Assembly: GCF_029227915.1 (NCBI RefSeq)
Contig: NC_079876.1
Location: 36,063,828 to 36,127,827, forward strand
Origin: Hydractinia symbiolongicarpus
Lineage: Eukaryota > Cnidaria > Hydrozoa > Anthoathecata > Hydractiniidae
DNA length: 64,000 bases
Direction of reading: 5' to 3'
Numbering within the stretch: the first letter of the stretch is position 1; each line of letters begins with the position of its first letter. The position numbers were made by a program, and so were the translations under genes. Positions 11,201-21,200 of this stretch are shown here, piece after piece. Below the pieces are notes generated by a model that was not told the origin of the DNA, did no database searches, and worked only from the letters and a program-made list of their open reading frames with translations.

Positions 11201-12729
11201 CCAGAAAAGGTGGAAGGCAAGACAACAACATTACCTGCTTGTAAGTTACGTTGATCTGCAGCATTTTGGAGGTAATCCAGAAGTCCTTGGTAGGACTCTG
11301 CTCGAAGCTGGTTTTGATTTCGGCGAATAAATGCAAGCCGTTGGCCTTCAACTTTAACATATGCATCTACTAAAAATTGCTGAAACAATTTGCCTGCTAG
11401 ATGAAGGGCAGAAAATTCTCGCCTAATAGCAATGCGGTAAATATAATATTCCAACTGGGTTAGCCTATTTCTAACTCCAGTTGCATGCTCCCTGACATGG
11501 GCCATATTTGGGTCCCAACCCGGCTCACCACGTGGAAATAAAATGGGATACATCATAGGATCAATATTGCATGATATATGAGGGATTTGCCGCAAAGGTT
11601 GATTACGTGGATAAACAACAATATCTCTTGCAGCAGGAGGTGCTCCATCATTACCAACAAAGATGGCAGCAACTTCCTGATGCAAGGGTGCATTATACCT
11701 TCTGCGATCATTACCCTCGCGCATTACCATACTTACAACAGAAGGCTGTCTGTTTTCCGCAGCTGCTCTGGCTGTTTCTTCACGTTCCACTTCAGCCATA
11801 TTTCTATAAGCTGCAGCATATGAAGAATCCCTGTTAAGAACATCTTGAATTATCTGCATTGTTTCGCGATTACAATGAGCATGTGTTGGATTCTCAATAC
11901 GCATGTTTAAGGCAGCTGCAGCTTCTACAATATACAATTGGCTAAAATTAGGTACTTCATTCTGAGCAGGTAATAAAGCACCATACCTGTGAAATAATTG
12001 ACCACATATTCTAAAACAGGGGGGTCCACGACCTGGTGGTGGTCGAATGTTTGCTGACAAAGAAGCAAAACTAAATGCATTATTGTATACTCTGATATGC
12101 TTACGAAACTGTTTAGCTTGGGCAGAGTCGTTGCTTAACAATTCACGTATTTCAGCAGGAAATTGTAATATAGCAGGCAGGGCCACTTTGCCATTGTGAC
12201 AACACTTAAAATGATTTTCATTATTAAATTTAATAGCTCGACAATGCTCACACACAATAGTAAACTCACCTGCAGAATGTGTAGGAGGCAAAACATTGTT
12301 AATTCTAGCTAAATTTAAGAAACGTTGAACCCTAGCTCGATGACGCAATAATTCTGCCCTACGTCTTACTGCTGCTTGCTGGGGTAATTCATTTTCTCTA
12401 TTCGCACGTTGACGTTGTGCATCTACCTGTTGGCGAGCATTTGCGTCTTCTACGTTTTCAGCTGCTCGTCTTGCGTTTTGGCGTAGAGCATCTGCTGCTC
12501 TACGCTGTTGGGCCTGTTCTAAAGTTTCATTGGGTCTCTGTTCCCTGTGACGTTGAGCATCAACTCTTCGCCGCGCAGCAACAACATCCAAATCATTATG
12601 TAAGCGGGGAATTGCATAATTATGATCACCATTCACAACAGCGTTTTCATGGGGAACATTATTTGCATAGTTATGTTCCAATAAAATATCTTGATTTTCT
12701 GGAGGAACATTCATGTTAACCCTGGCCAA
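8221..12729 (-). CDS. Helitron RepHel protein (HUH rolling-circle Rep plus Pif1-family helicase)
   Basis: Uninterrupted 1502-residue frame, the usual size for an animal Helitron transposase without extra domains. Residues 1-150 are Arg/Ala/Gln-rich with RR-x2-AQR-type repeats, followed by a C-x2-C...CC-x2-G zinc-finger-like motif near 160-180. The Rep domain has the metal-binding HUH motif (GLPHVHMLL, about residue 600) and the two-tyrosine motif YLYKYIYKG (about 740). The helicase has Walker A GPGGTGKT (about 1073), Walker B IIFDEAS (about 1150), and late SF1 motifs NKSQGQTF (about 1437) and YVAFSRAR (about 1465). The Rep would nick single-stranded DNA and the helicase unwind it during rolling-circle transposition in the nucleus. 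Absence of stops and all key residues suggest it could be active. I could not place the 5'-TC and 3'-CTRR hairpin ends with confidence. Confidence 0.95.
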   Translation of the reverse strand: MARVNMNVPPENQDILLEHNYANNVPHENAVVNGDHNYAIPRLHNDLDVVAARRRVDAQRHREQRPNETLEQAQQRRAADALRQNARRAAENVEDANARQQVDAQRQRANRENELPQQAAVRRRAELLRHRARVQRFLNLARINNVLPPTHSAGEFTIVCEHCRAIKFNNENHFKCCHNGKVALPAILQFPAEIRELLSNDSAQAKQFRKHIRVYNNAFSFASLSANIRPPPGRGPPCFRICGQLFHRYGALLPAQNEVPNFSQLYIVEAAAALNMRIENPTHAHCNRETMQIIQDVLNRDSSYAAAYRNMAEVEREETARAAAENRQPSVVSMVMREGNDRRRYNAPLHQEVAAIFVGNDGAPPAARDIVVYPRNQPLRQIPHISCNIDPMMYPILFPRGEPGWDPNMAHVREHATGVRNRLTQLEYYIYRIAIRREFSALHLAGKLFQQFLVDAYVKVEGQRLAFIRRNQNQLRAESYQGLLDYLQNAADQRNLQAGNVVVLPSTFSGSPRNMHQLYLDAMALVSKKGKPDLFLTFTCNPKWPEIVTNLLPGQSASDRPDLVARVFKLKLLALKKDLKDGVLGVLCAHVDVIEFQKRGLPHVHMLLHLHNEFKLRNADDIDLLICAQIPDQNQDAELHDIIKSCMIHGPCGHLNNTSPCMKEGECTKHFPKQFNDGTVINVDGYPMYHRPDNGRTVRIRNLDVDNRWVVPYNPFLCKKYMAHINLEACVSIKSVKYLYKYIYKGYDTAHIEINERIDHDEVTTFLDARYVSAPEATWRLCEFPMHTQSHSIIRLPVHLPNHQQVFFREGNEAVAADRAENSKTMLTAWFQLNQQDQHAQRLFYTEIPYHFVFRNTQQQKRWVVRQRGAEKIVSRMYNASIREGERYFLRVLLLHVPGATSFDDLRHFEENIYASFRDACLARGLLADDNLWIRTMNELVEYASPSKMRKAFSFILIHGEPNNPHELWETFRAAMMEDYLRHHPEVQAEQMVLGKIKGVIQQFGKRLTDFGLPALQEALLDDLPNAEEMRQEAVNIRPLLNAKQVHVADSIINAVTNSNINVANIFFLDGPGGTGKTFTYNYIIKEVIARNLCVATCAWTGIAATLLQNGKTVHSLFKLPVPVLDGCTCNIKPNSDHAAFLRRQVIIIFDEASMIPKYALEAIDRMFRDICNSEIPFAGKVILLGGDFRQVLPVVRRAGPAQIVEVCLKSSELWHLTRIFHLHTNMRAGEGEQVFAEFLLNLGSGRVPQKPDDPNQGCIEIPHECVLQPNENIVTSIFSELDDVEFSRCVILTPTNEEALEINEQILNQIPGDTRTYYSIDSVVSDDQEEIDLYPMEFINSLTPSGMPPHQLNVKVGSVVMLLGNLSLKDGLCNGTRLMVRNLRANVIDCEILTGIRRGDRVLIPRVSLCPNDTNLPFQIKRTQFPLRLSYALTINKSQGQTFEKVGIFLRRPCFSHGQLYVAFSRARSFQAVKVQVVNTFKQGYVGDRCFTKNIVFPQVL

Positions 12730-12805
12730 CTTAAAACGAAATTAAAAATTGACAGCAAAGAAATTGTCCCCCTAGCTAGCTAGGTAGCTATAGTTTATGT
12801 AACAA

Positions 12806-12986
12806 AAATGCAAAGAAACAAATAAATGAAGAAAAAGTATATCCTAAGAATGCAAAAAGTTTTTCCAGAAGTATAAAAAACTTGCCTCCTAGCTAGCTAA
12901 AAATGCAAAGAAACAAAGAAAGGACTGAAAAGAATATTCTAAGAATACAAAAAGTCTTCTTCAGAAGTATAAAAAAGCAAGAAACG
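12806..12986. repeat. two-copy tandem repeat (about 93 bp) beside the Helitron 5' end
   Basis: Blocks beginning aatgcaaagaaacaaa at about 12808 and 12901 are near copies, each with ctaagaat-caaaaagt and agaagtataaaaaa. They lie between the Helitron start codon and the first 5.3-kb unit and may belong to the Helitron's subterminal region. Confidence 0.7.
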
Positions 12987-14382
12987 ATGCAAATTATAGT
13001 AAAGAAACTTTCCTTGACACCTTGCTCAGTCTTCTTGCTAATCTTCAGTCCGTTCATTTCTGTCCGCTGGAGCGCGAGATGTTTGCAACGCTGGAAACGG
13101 ACAGCAACCCGGGGCAAAGTTTATAGGAACAATAGAGTCTGTGTAATAAGGCTCGTTGATTGGTTGGTCGTGGAAACTGTGAAACACGCCAAGAGCGGGA
13201 AAATAAAATAAAATCTTCCCCACAGTGCGGAAACAGTGCGTATCTTCTTCTTTCGTGCGTAATTTACAAAATTTCGTGTTTCCGTTACGGGACGCATCTT
13301 TCGCGGACAGACAGACAAAATACGGCTATTATTAAAGAGACTAGTCGTTAACCCATAAAAAATCCACAGCGTCACCCGTCCTTTATATGTCACATATTTC
13401 GTATTTCCGTCGCGGACACACAGACAGACGCCGACTATTATTAAGGAGACTAGCCGGGAAACCTGGCGTCAAAACGCGCGGGTAAGCCACAAGTCAAGTT
13501 GTGCCCCGGCGTTACCACTCTGTGGAGCGCTTAATAAGAGCCGTAAACTGTGCCATGCAATCAAGTGAAGCACCTTAGTACAGATATACAGTATTTGTGA
13601 ATCAAGTGAAGCGCATACACCCTTATAGCGTTGCGACTGTAACATATTTCTCAAAAAATAACTTTCCCGCAGCGATAGCTGAAATAAAAACAGAGTTAAC
13701 AAAGCCTTGTTACTCCATCACAGCAAAATAATCGTTCATTATTATTTTATTTTTCGGAATCAGATTTTGTGAAAGTTAAAAAATGAATCGTGACACCAGG
13801 CTGATTGCTTAGTACAGTTAAACAGTGTTGTGCAGGCGTATAAAGATAATACCCTTTAAAAATACTTTCTTGCTGATTCTGTTTATAAAAACACAAGAAA
13901 CAGTCCAACAGCGTTAAGCGGGGTTAACCCTTTAGTACCAATAAACTGCGTTGCACATGCACATGGGCATAACAACCCTTAACAATAAAATAATCTGTTG
14001 TTAACAACGGGCTAACTGCTTGGTACAGTTAAACAGAGTTGAACAGGCGTATAGGCGTAATACCCTTTTCCAAAAACCTTCATTGCAACTTCGGTTTAAA
14101 TAAAAACACAGGAAACAGCCTGTCGTTACCCGTACAGCTAAAACAATCGCTCAGCCATTTTATTAGCCGAAAATGTTTTCAGGAAAATCAAAAAGATAAC
14201 ATTTAGCATAAGAATTATTGCCTAAGATTATTGTTGTAGCCAGACTGAATTTTTATAATTTCGCGTTTAAGATCTCTACGTGGCTAACAAACGTGACAAT
14301 CAATTAATTGGGCTTTCAACCTGATAATCTGAAAATTACATTATTTTAGTTTGTTTCGGTACAGCCGAAATCCATTATCTTT

Positions 14383-15970
14383 TCAATCATCCCTGTAAAG
14401 GGGACAATACAGAAGTTCTCCAGTGGCTTCTTATTATTTGGAGAAAACCCTTTATTCATTAACATCTCTGTCTTAAAAAGCTAGTTATATCTGCATTGCG
14501 ATTTAGTAACTGCTATTCTCTTAACTAAAGAATTACTGACTATCTATACTACACCGCAAGCACATACCTCTCATTGTCAGTGGACATAACACTACCCGTG
14601 GAACCTTCTGTGACATCAACAAGGAATCTGCAAACAGACAAAAAAGGTGCTGATAAGAAGTGTTATTATGGGTTTATTAATGGTTAAGAAAAAAGAAAAC
14701 TAAGTCATAGATATAAACCTCCCACTCTGGGAAGTGATTGTTAGCAGATCAGTTACAGATCTATAGAAAGAAAAAGTAGAAATCATAGAGCGAATGTTTT
14801 TTGCTAACTGTGACCTTAACACGCACTTAAAAATGCATACGTCTCATTGCAAATCTGCTTAATGTCTTCTGTAGCGCTTTCTATAACATCAAGTAGGGAT
14901 CTGCAAAAAAGTATCAAAATTAATCAAGGAGTATTAATTACTGCAAAAGCTTAAATAAATATTAACTAAATTTTAACTTAAGCCCATTTATTTAAAAGTT
15001 ACCGAAATTTCTACTCCATGGTAACAAGAAAAAAAATTCAAATTTTATTATACTTAAACTACCATTGCATTAGAAACATTTCCACGCAATCAATTCCTGA
15101 TTATTAAAAATAAGTAAAAACACGTTGCATTCGAACGCAAGGTTTAATCATGCATGTTGTCATCACTGTGATTAGGAGAGTTACATCTAAGAAAGATTTA
15201 GGCATCCATCTAAATCAAGCAAAAATGCGTAGGTTAAAGAGGGACCACTCATTGAACATGTAACGTATAAAAAAATCTGCTAAAGCAATTAGATAATAAA
15301 AAATCTAAAATAGGTGCCATAAATTAATCACATACCCATGACTTTCTACTACAATTGGAAACGCCACATCGAAATCTAAACTGTAAACAAAGTAAAATTA
15401 GCATCTTGTAGGAAAAAAATATATATATATTTAAAAAACGTTATACCACCTCTAAGTAGTTATTAAGTCAGCTTTACACAACAAACCACAAATAAACTAT
15501 AATTGTGAGGAACAGTTTTTAGATTTAAAGTTGCGTAACATATAAGCAGTATTACAAGTATTGAAAGAAGCTTACCATGTTTTTTCTTTATTTTCTACTT
15601 GAAAATCAATCGCTGATTCTCTTGAACATTGTACCTGCAACAAAAAGGACTTAGTATAGTGATAAAGAAGACATAAATTTTTTAACATGGAACAACAAAC
15701 ATTAAAGTCGTTTATGCATTTTTGAAAACCTAATTAAACATTTTCTACTAAAAGAAGTGGTTCCTCGTCCTCATCTTCACTGTCCTCACCGCAAATTAAC
15801 AAATGCTCCAACTAAAGAAATGTTTCAACGTTTACTTTATTTTGAGGACTGCCCCAGATATTCACTGCAGCACAAAATATAACTGGAATACATACTTCAT
15901 CATCCTCTGTTGTCCCATATATTTTTGCTAACAGTAGCTTTTCACATCCACGTAAGTTGCTATCAGCATA
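14383..15970 (-). CDS. multi-exon gene of unknown function in tandem unit, copy 1 (5' end not found)
   Basis: Seven minus-strand exons join in one frame with GT-AG borders. In transcript order they are 15970-15896, 15811-15740, 15634-15576 (VQCSRESAIDFQVENKEKT), 15380-15336 (LDFDVAFPIVVESHG), 14900-14841 (SLLDVIESATEDIKQICNE), 14627-14568 (FLVDVTEGSTGSVMSTDNE) and a terminal 14392-14383 that adds three residues and TGA. The first includes ADSNLRGCEKLLLAKIYGTT and the second is acidic (GEDSEDEDEE). The two 60-nt exons are paralogous, both starting one base into a codon. Without the 84-nt intron 15895-15812 (gtatgt donor, tttctttag acceptor) the first two exons read as one with a TAG inside. 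The donor after 15740 (gtttaa) is weak. No start exon or family recognised; a gene fragment or pseudogene is possible. Confidence 0.5.
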
Positions 15971-16800
15971 CTAAAATACAGTAACTTATTAATGTGAGCT
16001 CAGCATATTTAATAATTCGAATAACATCAGAAAAAATAAGATTTAATAAATGATCAATCATGATCATATCTTAATTTTATGAATCCAATAATAGCATCAA
16101 TGTTTTTCATCTGAGGAATCAATGTAGCCAACTTTCATGGCAAGGCAGTATATAAACAGAGGAGAGACTACAGAGAAAAAAAGCCAAGCAAATGCACTAT
16201 TTGATACCGCTTCCTTTACAAAAACTACAAGAAGTCAATATCAACGACTACACATTCTTTTATAAGAACCAGTCTTTAAATAACATTAGGCTCAGAAAGG
16301 CCAAATTTTAAGAAACTTTAGCAGGCTGAGAAAGATCTCTAGCATTATGAAACTTGCACATATAACAGAAAAGGTAAGTAAAAACATAGCAAATGTCGTT
16401 CATATATATCAAACCATAGTCCAAATCTGGAAAAAGCCTTGTAAACCAAAGATTTTTCAGGGTCAAATAAAGAAAATTCAAGAAACATTTAAGACTCAAA
16501 TTATCAACGTTTTAAGAAACTCTAGGCTCAATCAAATGCTTGTATTGCAAACTTGCACTTGCTTATCGCACAAATAGCGTGAATTTTTTGAAGATACGCT
16601 CTTTTTCTTACAAAGGAATACTCTGGCTAAAGCCTCTTTGATGTAATGATTAATTTTAGAATATCTAAAAGTTCTAAAAACGTTAAATCTAGACAACCAT
16701 TAAAATGGTCTTATTCTTTGACTTTCCTTGTACTGTTGATTTCTGAAAGTGATTTTTTAGAAAATGTAAAAAGTGGATCACTGTTAACTAAAACTGTAAT

Positions 16801-16928
16801 ATTCTTGCATTTTAAGTAAAAGTTCTGTTAATAATTCTGTGCTCATTACTTTAGACATTGTTGAACACACTACTATATATGTAATAACTGGCAGAGCTGA
16901 GTTGGTGAGTTGGGTAGTCGTGAATTGG
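16801..16928. repeat. 128-bp duplicated block (partner at 17044-17171)
   Basis: Identical to 17044-17171, starting attcttgcattttaag and ending cgtgaattgg. In copy 4 this upstream block is absent and about 1 kb of other sequence occupies the place. The same duplication is present in copies 2 and 3. Confidence 0.9.
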
Positions 16929-18277
16929 GATTACTTAATGTTGCATATTTGATATTTGCAAACCGATCAATTTCGGATTAGGAAAATTCAGGGGCATATA
17001 AACATGTACATTTTTATTCAAATAGTTACTGTCCTGTCAAGATATTCTTGCATTTTAAGTAAAAGTTCTGTTAATAATTCTGTGCTCATTACTTTAGACA
17101 TTGTTGAACACACTACTATATATGTAATAACTGGCAGAGCTGAGTTGGTGAGTTGGGTAGTCGTGAATTGGTGAGTTAGTGAGTTGCACAATTTGCCGAT
17201 GCCGACACCGGATGAATTGTTTTAAAGTTCCGAATCTGTTCTCTGTTGCACACTTTCCCTCGCGGAATTTTACATTTAAAAATATAGAATGCTGAATTTT
17301 ATTTCAATTTCAGGCTAAGGAATGAATGAAGCATTGGACGCTGTTTGTACGAAGTGAACGATTGTCATTTCGGTCAAGTTGGATGAATTTTGAATAAATG
17401 TTAATTTAAAAACAAAAAAAAATCGTGTGTAAATTTACTGCTCATTAAAATTTAATACACCATAATTTTTAGTCTAAACCGATTTTCTTTCATCCATGGT
17501 TTCCGAACTTTTTCTTACGAAATCATAATAGGCACGATAAATGTATAACCTCCTTTATTTTAAAACAGTGTAGGTAAATAATAATGAAGAAATGCCAAAT
17601 AAAAATAATTGTAATTCATAATTCAAAATAATTGGGATTCAGGCCAGTTATAGTTTAGCGTAATTATTTAGAAGCCAAAAAGCACCCGCCGTAATTAAAT
17701 AAACATGTTTATCATAGGAAATAATCAGCATAAAATAATTGTGAAGAATTTATTACAGTTAAGTTAATTCCACAAATCAAAGCCAATTAGCATAATCAAA
17801 TCTGCTACAAAGCTTAGCAAAACATATAAAACTCGCGCCGCAGTATTTATTAAAACATTTTCGTATTTTGTAAATTTAAAGATATTTTAGTGTCTAGGGC
17901 AAGTACAAAAAACATCTAATTCATTAGGTCCACGACGCGGCTAACCTACCGTTTCGCCATGCACGGAGATAACATATATTTCCGTAACTGACAAGACGGA
18001 AGTTTTTTTCACATGAGGGCGCATTCGTCGTCATGTGAAGGGCAAAAATTCTCATGTGAATTGCGTATTTACATGGGGGTGCAAGAAATTTACATAAAGG
18101 CACATGGGAAAAATGCCGCTGATCACCGATTTGGCAGTGAAAAATTGAAAAGATATATAAATTTACTATTTCTAAATTAGGGCTACAGTATGAAAATGTT
18201 GACGTGTAGCATATTGCACACTAAAAATTGGTTCTATGTTATCCAGGCACGTAAATATTAATTCTTAAATTAAGGTC

Positions 18278-21200
18278 TATAGTAAAGAAACTTTCCTTGA
18301 CACCTTGCTCAGTCTTCTTGCTAATCTTCAGTCCGTTCATTTCTGTCCGCTGGAGCGCGAGATGTTTGCAACGCTGGAAACGGACAGCAACCCGGGGCAA
18401 AGTTTATAGGAACAATAGAGTCTGTGTAATAAGGCTCGTTGATTGGTTGGTCGTGGAAACTGTGAAACACGCCAAGAGCGGGAAAATAAAATAAAATCTT
18501 CCCCACAGTGCGGAAACAGTGCGTATCTTCTTCTTTCGTGCGTAATTTACAAAATTTCGTGTTTCCGTTACGGGACGCATCTTTCGCGGACAGACAGACA
18601 AAATACGGCTATTATTAAAGAGACTAGTCGTTAACCCATAAAAAATCCACAGCGTCACCCGTCCTTTATATGTCACATATTTCGTATTTCCGTCGCGGAC
18701 ACACAGACAGACGACGACTATTATTAAGGAGACTAGCCGGGAAACCTGGCGTCAAAACGCGCGGGTAAGCCACAAGTCAAGTTGTGCCCCGGCGTTACCA
18801 CTCTGTGGAGCGCTTAATAAGAGCCGTAAACTGTGCCATGCAATCAAGTGAAGCACCTTAGTACAGATATACAGTATTTGTGAATCAAGTGAAGCGCATA
18901 CACCCTTATAGCGTTGCGACTGTAACATATTTCTCAAAAAATAACTTTCCCGCAGCGATAGCTGAAATAAAAACAGAGTTAACAAAGCCTTGTTACTCCA
19001 TCACAGCAAAATAATCGTTCATTATTATTTTATTTTTCGGAATCAGATTTTGTGAAAGTTAAAAAATGAATCGTGACACCAGGCTGATTGCTTAGTACAG
19101 TTAAACAGTGTTGTGCAGGCGTATAAAGATAATACCCTTTAAAAATACTTTCTTGCTGATTCTGTTTATAAAAACACAAGAAACAGTCCAACAGCGTTAA
19201 GCGGGGTTAACCCTTTAGTACCAATAAACTGCGTTGCACATGCACATGGGCATAACAACCCTTAACAATAAAATAATCTGTTGTTAACAACGGGCTAACT
19301 GCTTGGTACAGTTAAACAGAGTTGAACAGGCGTATAGGCGTAATACCCTTTTCCAAAAACCTTCATTGCAACTTCGGTTTAAATAAAAACACAGGAAACA
19401 GCCTGTCGTTACCCGTACAGCTAAAACAATCGCTCAGCCATTTTATTAGCCGAAAATGTTTTCAGGAAAATCAAAAAGATAACATTTAGCATAAGAATTA
19501 TTGCCTAAGATTATTGTTGTAGCCAGACTGAATTTTTATAATTTCGCGTTTAAGATCTCTACGTGGCTAACAAACGTGACAATCAATTAATTGGGCTTTC
19601 AACCTGATAATCTGAAAATTACATTATTTTAGTTTGTTTCGGTACAGCCGAAATCCATTATCTTTTCAATCATCCCTGTAAAGGGGACAATACAGAAGTT
19701 CTCCAGTGGCTTCTTATTATTTGGAGAAAACCCTTTATTCATTAACATCTCTGTCTTAAAAAGCTAGTTATATCTGCATTGCGATTTAGTAACTGCTATT
19801 CTCTTAACTAAAGAATTACTGACTATCTATACTACACCGCAAGCACATACCTCTCATTGTCAGTGGACATAACACTACCCGTGGAACCTTCTGTGACATC
19901 AACAAGGAATCTGCAAACAGACAAAAAAGGTGCTGATAAGAAGTGTTATTATGGGTTTATTAATGGTTAAGAAAAAAGAAAACTAAGTCATAGATATAAA
20001 CCTCCCACTCTGGGAAGTGATTGTTAGCAGATCAGTTACAGATCTATAGAAAGAAAAAGTAGAAATCATAGAGCGAATGTTTTTTGCTAACTGTGACCTT
20101 AACACGCACTTAAAAATGCATACGTCTCATTGCAAATCTGCTTAATGTCTTCTGTAGCGCTTTCTATAACATCAAGTAGGGATCTGCAAAAAAGTATCAA
20201 AATTAATCAAGGAGTATTAATTACTGCAAAAGCTTAAATAAATATTAACTAAATTTTAACTTAAGCCCATTTATTTAAAAGTTACCGAAATTTCTACTCC
20301 ATGGTAACAAGAAAAAAAATTCAAATTTTATTATACTTAAACTACCATTGCATTAGAAACATTTCCACGCAATCAATTCCTGATTATTAAAAATAAGTAA
20401 AAACACGTTGCATTCGAACGCAAGGTTTAATCATGCATGTTGTCATCACTGTGATTAGGAGAGTTACATCTAAGAAAGATTTAGGCATCCATCTAAATCA
20501 AGCAAAAATGCGTAGGTTAAAGAGGGACCACTCATTGAACATGTAACGTATAAAAAAATCTGCTAAAGCAATTAGATAATAAAAAATCTAAAATAGGTGC
20601 CATAAATTAATCACATACCCATGACTTTCTACTACAATTGGAAACGCCACATCGAAATCTAAACTGTAAACAAAGTAAAATTAGCATCTTGTAGGAAAAA
20701 AATATATATATATTTAAAAAACGTTATACCACCTCTAAGTAGTTATTAAGTCAGCTTTACACAACAAACCACAAATAAACTATAATTGTGAGGAACAGTT
20801 TTTAGATTTAAAGTTGCGTAACATATAAGCAGTATTACAAGTATTGAAAGAAGCTTACCATGTTTTTTCTTTATTTTCTACTTGAAAATCAATCGCTGAT
20901 TCTCTTGAACATTGTACCTGCAACAAAAAGGACTTAGTATAGTGATAAAGAAGACATAAATTTTTTAACATGGAACAACAAACATTAAAGTCGTTTATGC
21001 ATTTTTGAAAACCTAATTAAACATTTTCTACTAAAAGAAGTGGTTCCTCGTCCTCATCTTCACTGTCCTCACCGCAAATTAACAAATGCTCCAACTAAAG
21101 AAATGTTTCAACGTTTACTTTATTTTGAGGACTGCCCCAGATATTCACTGCAGCACAAAATATAACTGGAATACATACTTCATCATCCTCTGTTGTCCCA

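Larger units (their letters stand above)
12995..18277. repeat. 5283-bp tandem unit, copy 1
   Basis: First of four head-to-tail copies; the unit begins tatagtaaagaaactttcc and ends attcttaaattaaggtc. It contains the hairpin repeat (13310-13500), satellite-like monomers (13570-14160), a spliced minus-strand gene model (14383-15970), a 128-bp internal direct duplication (16801-16928 and 17044-17171), and a cacatgag/tcatgtg hairpin (18008-18039). Copies 1-3 differ at only a few positions that I noticed (for example c/a near 13433). Confidence 0.95.

Noticed and set aside
12903-13702. Several overlapping 60-100-codon frames on both strands at the start of each unit
   Set aside because: Overlapping frames on both strands over hairpin repeats, with no splice context or domain.
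16347-16577. 76-codon plus-strand frame in each 5.3-kb unit (MKLAHITEKV...)
   Set aside because: Lys-rich, A-driven, no recognisable motif, and opposed to the spliced minus-strand model; conserved only because the units are identical.
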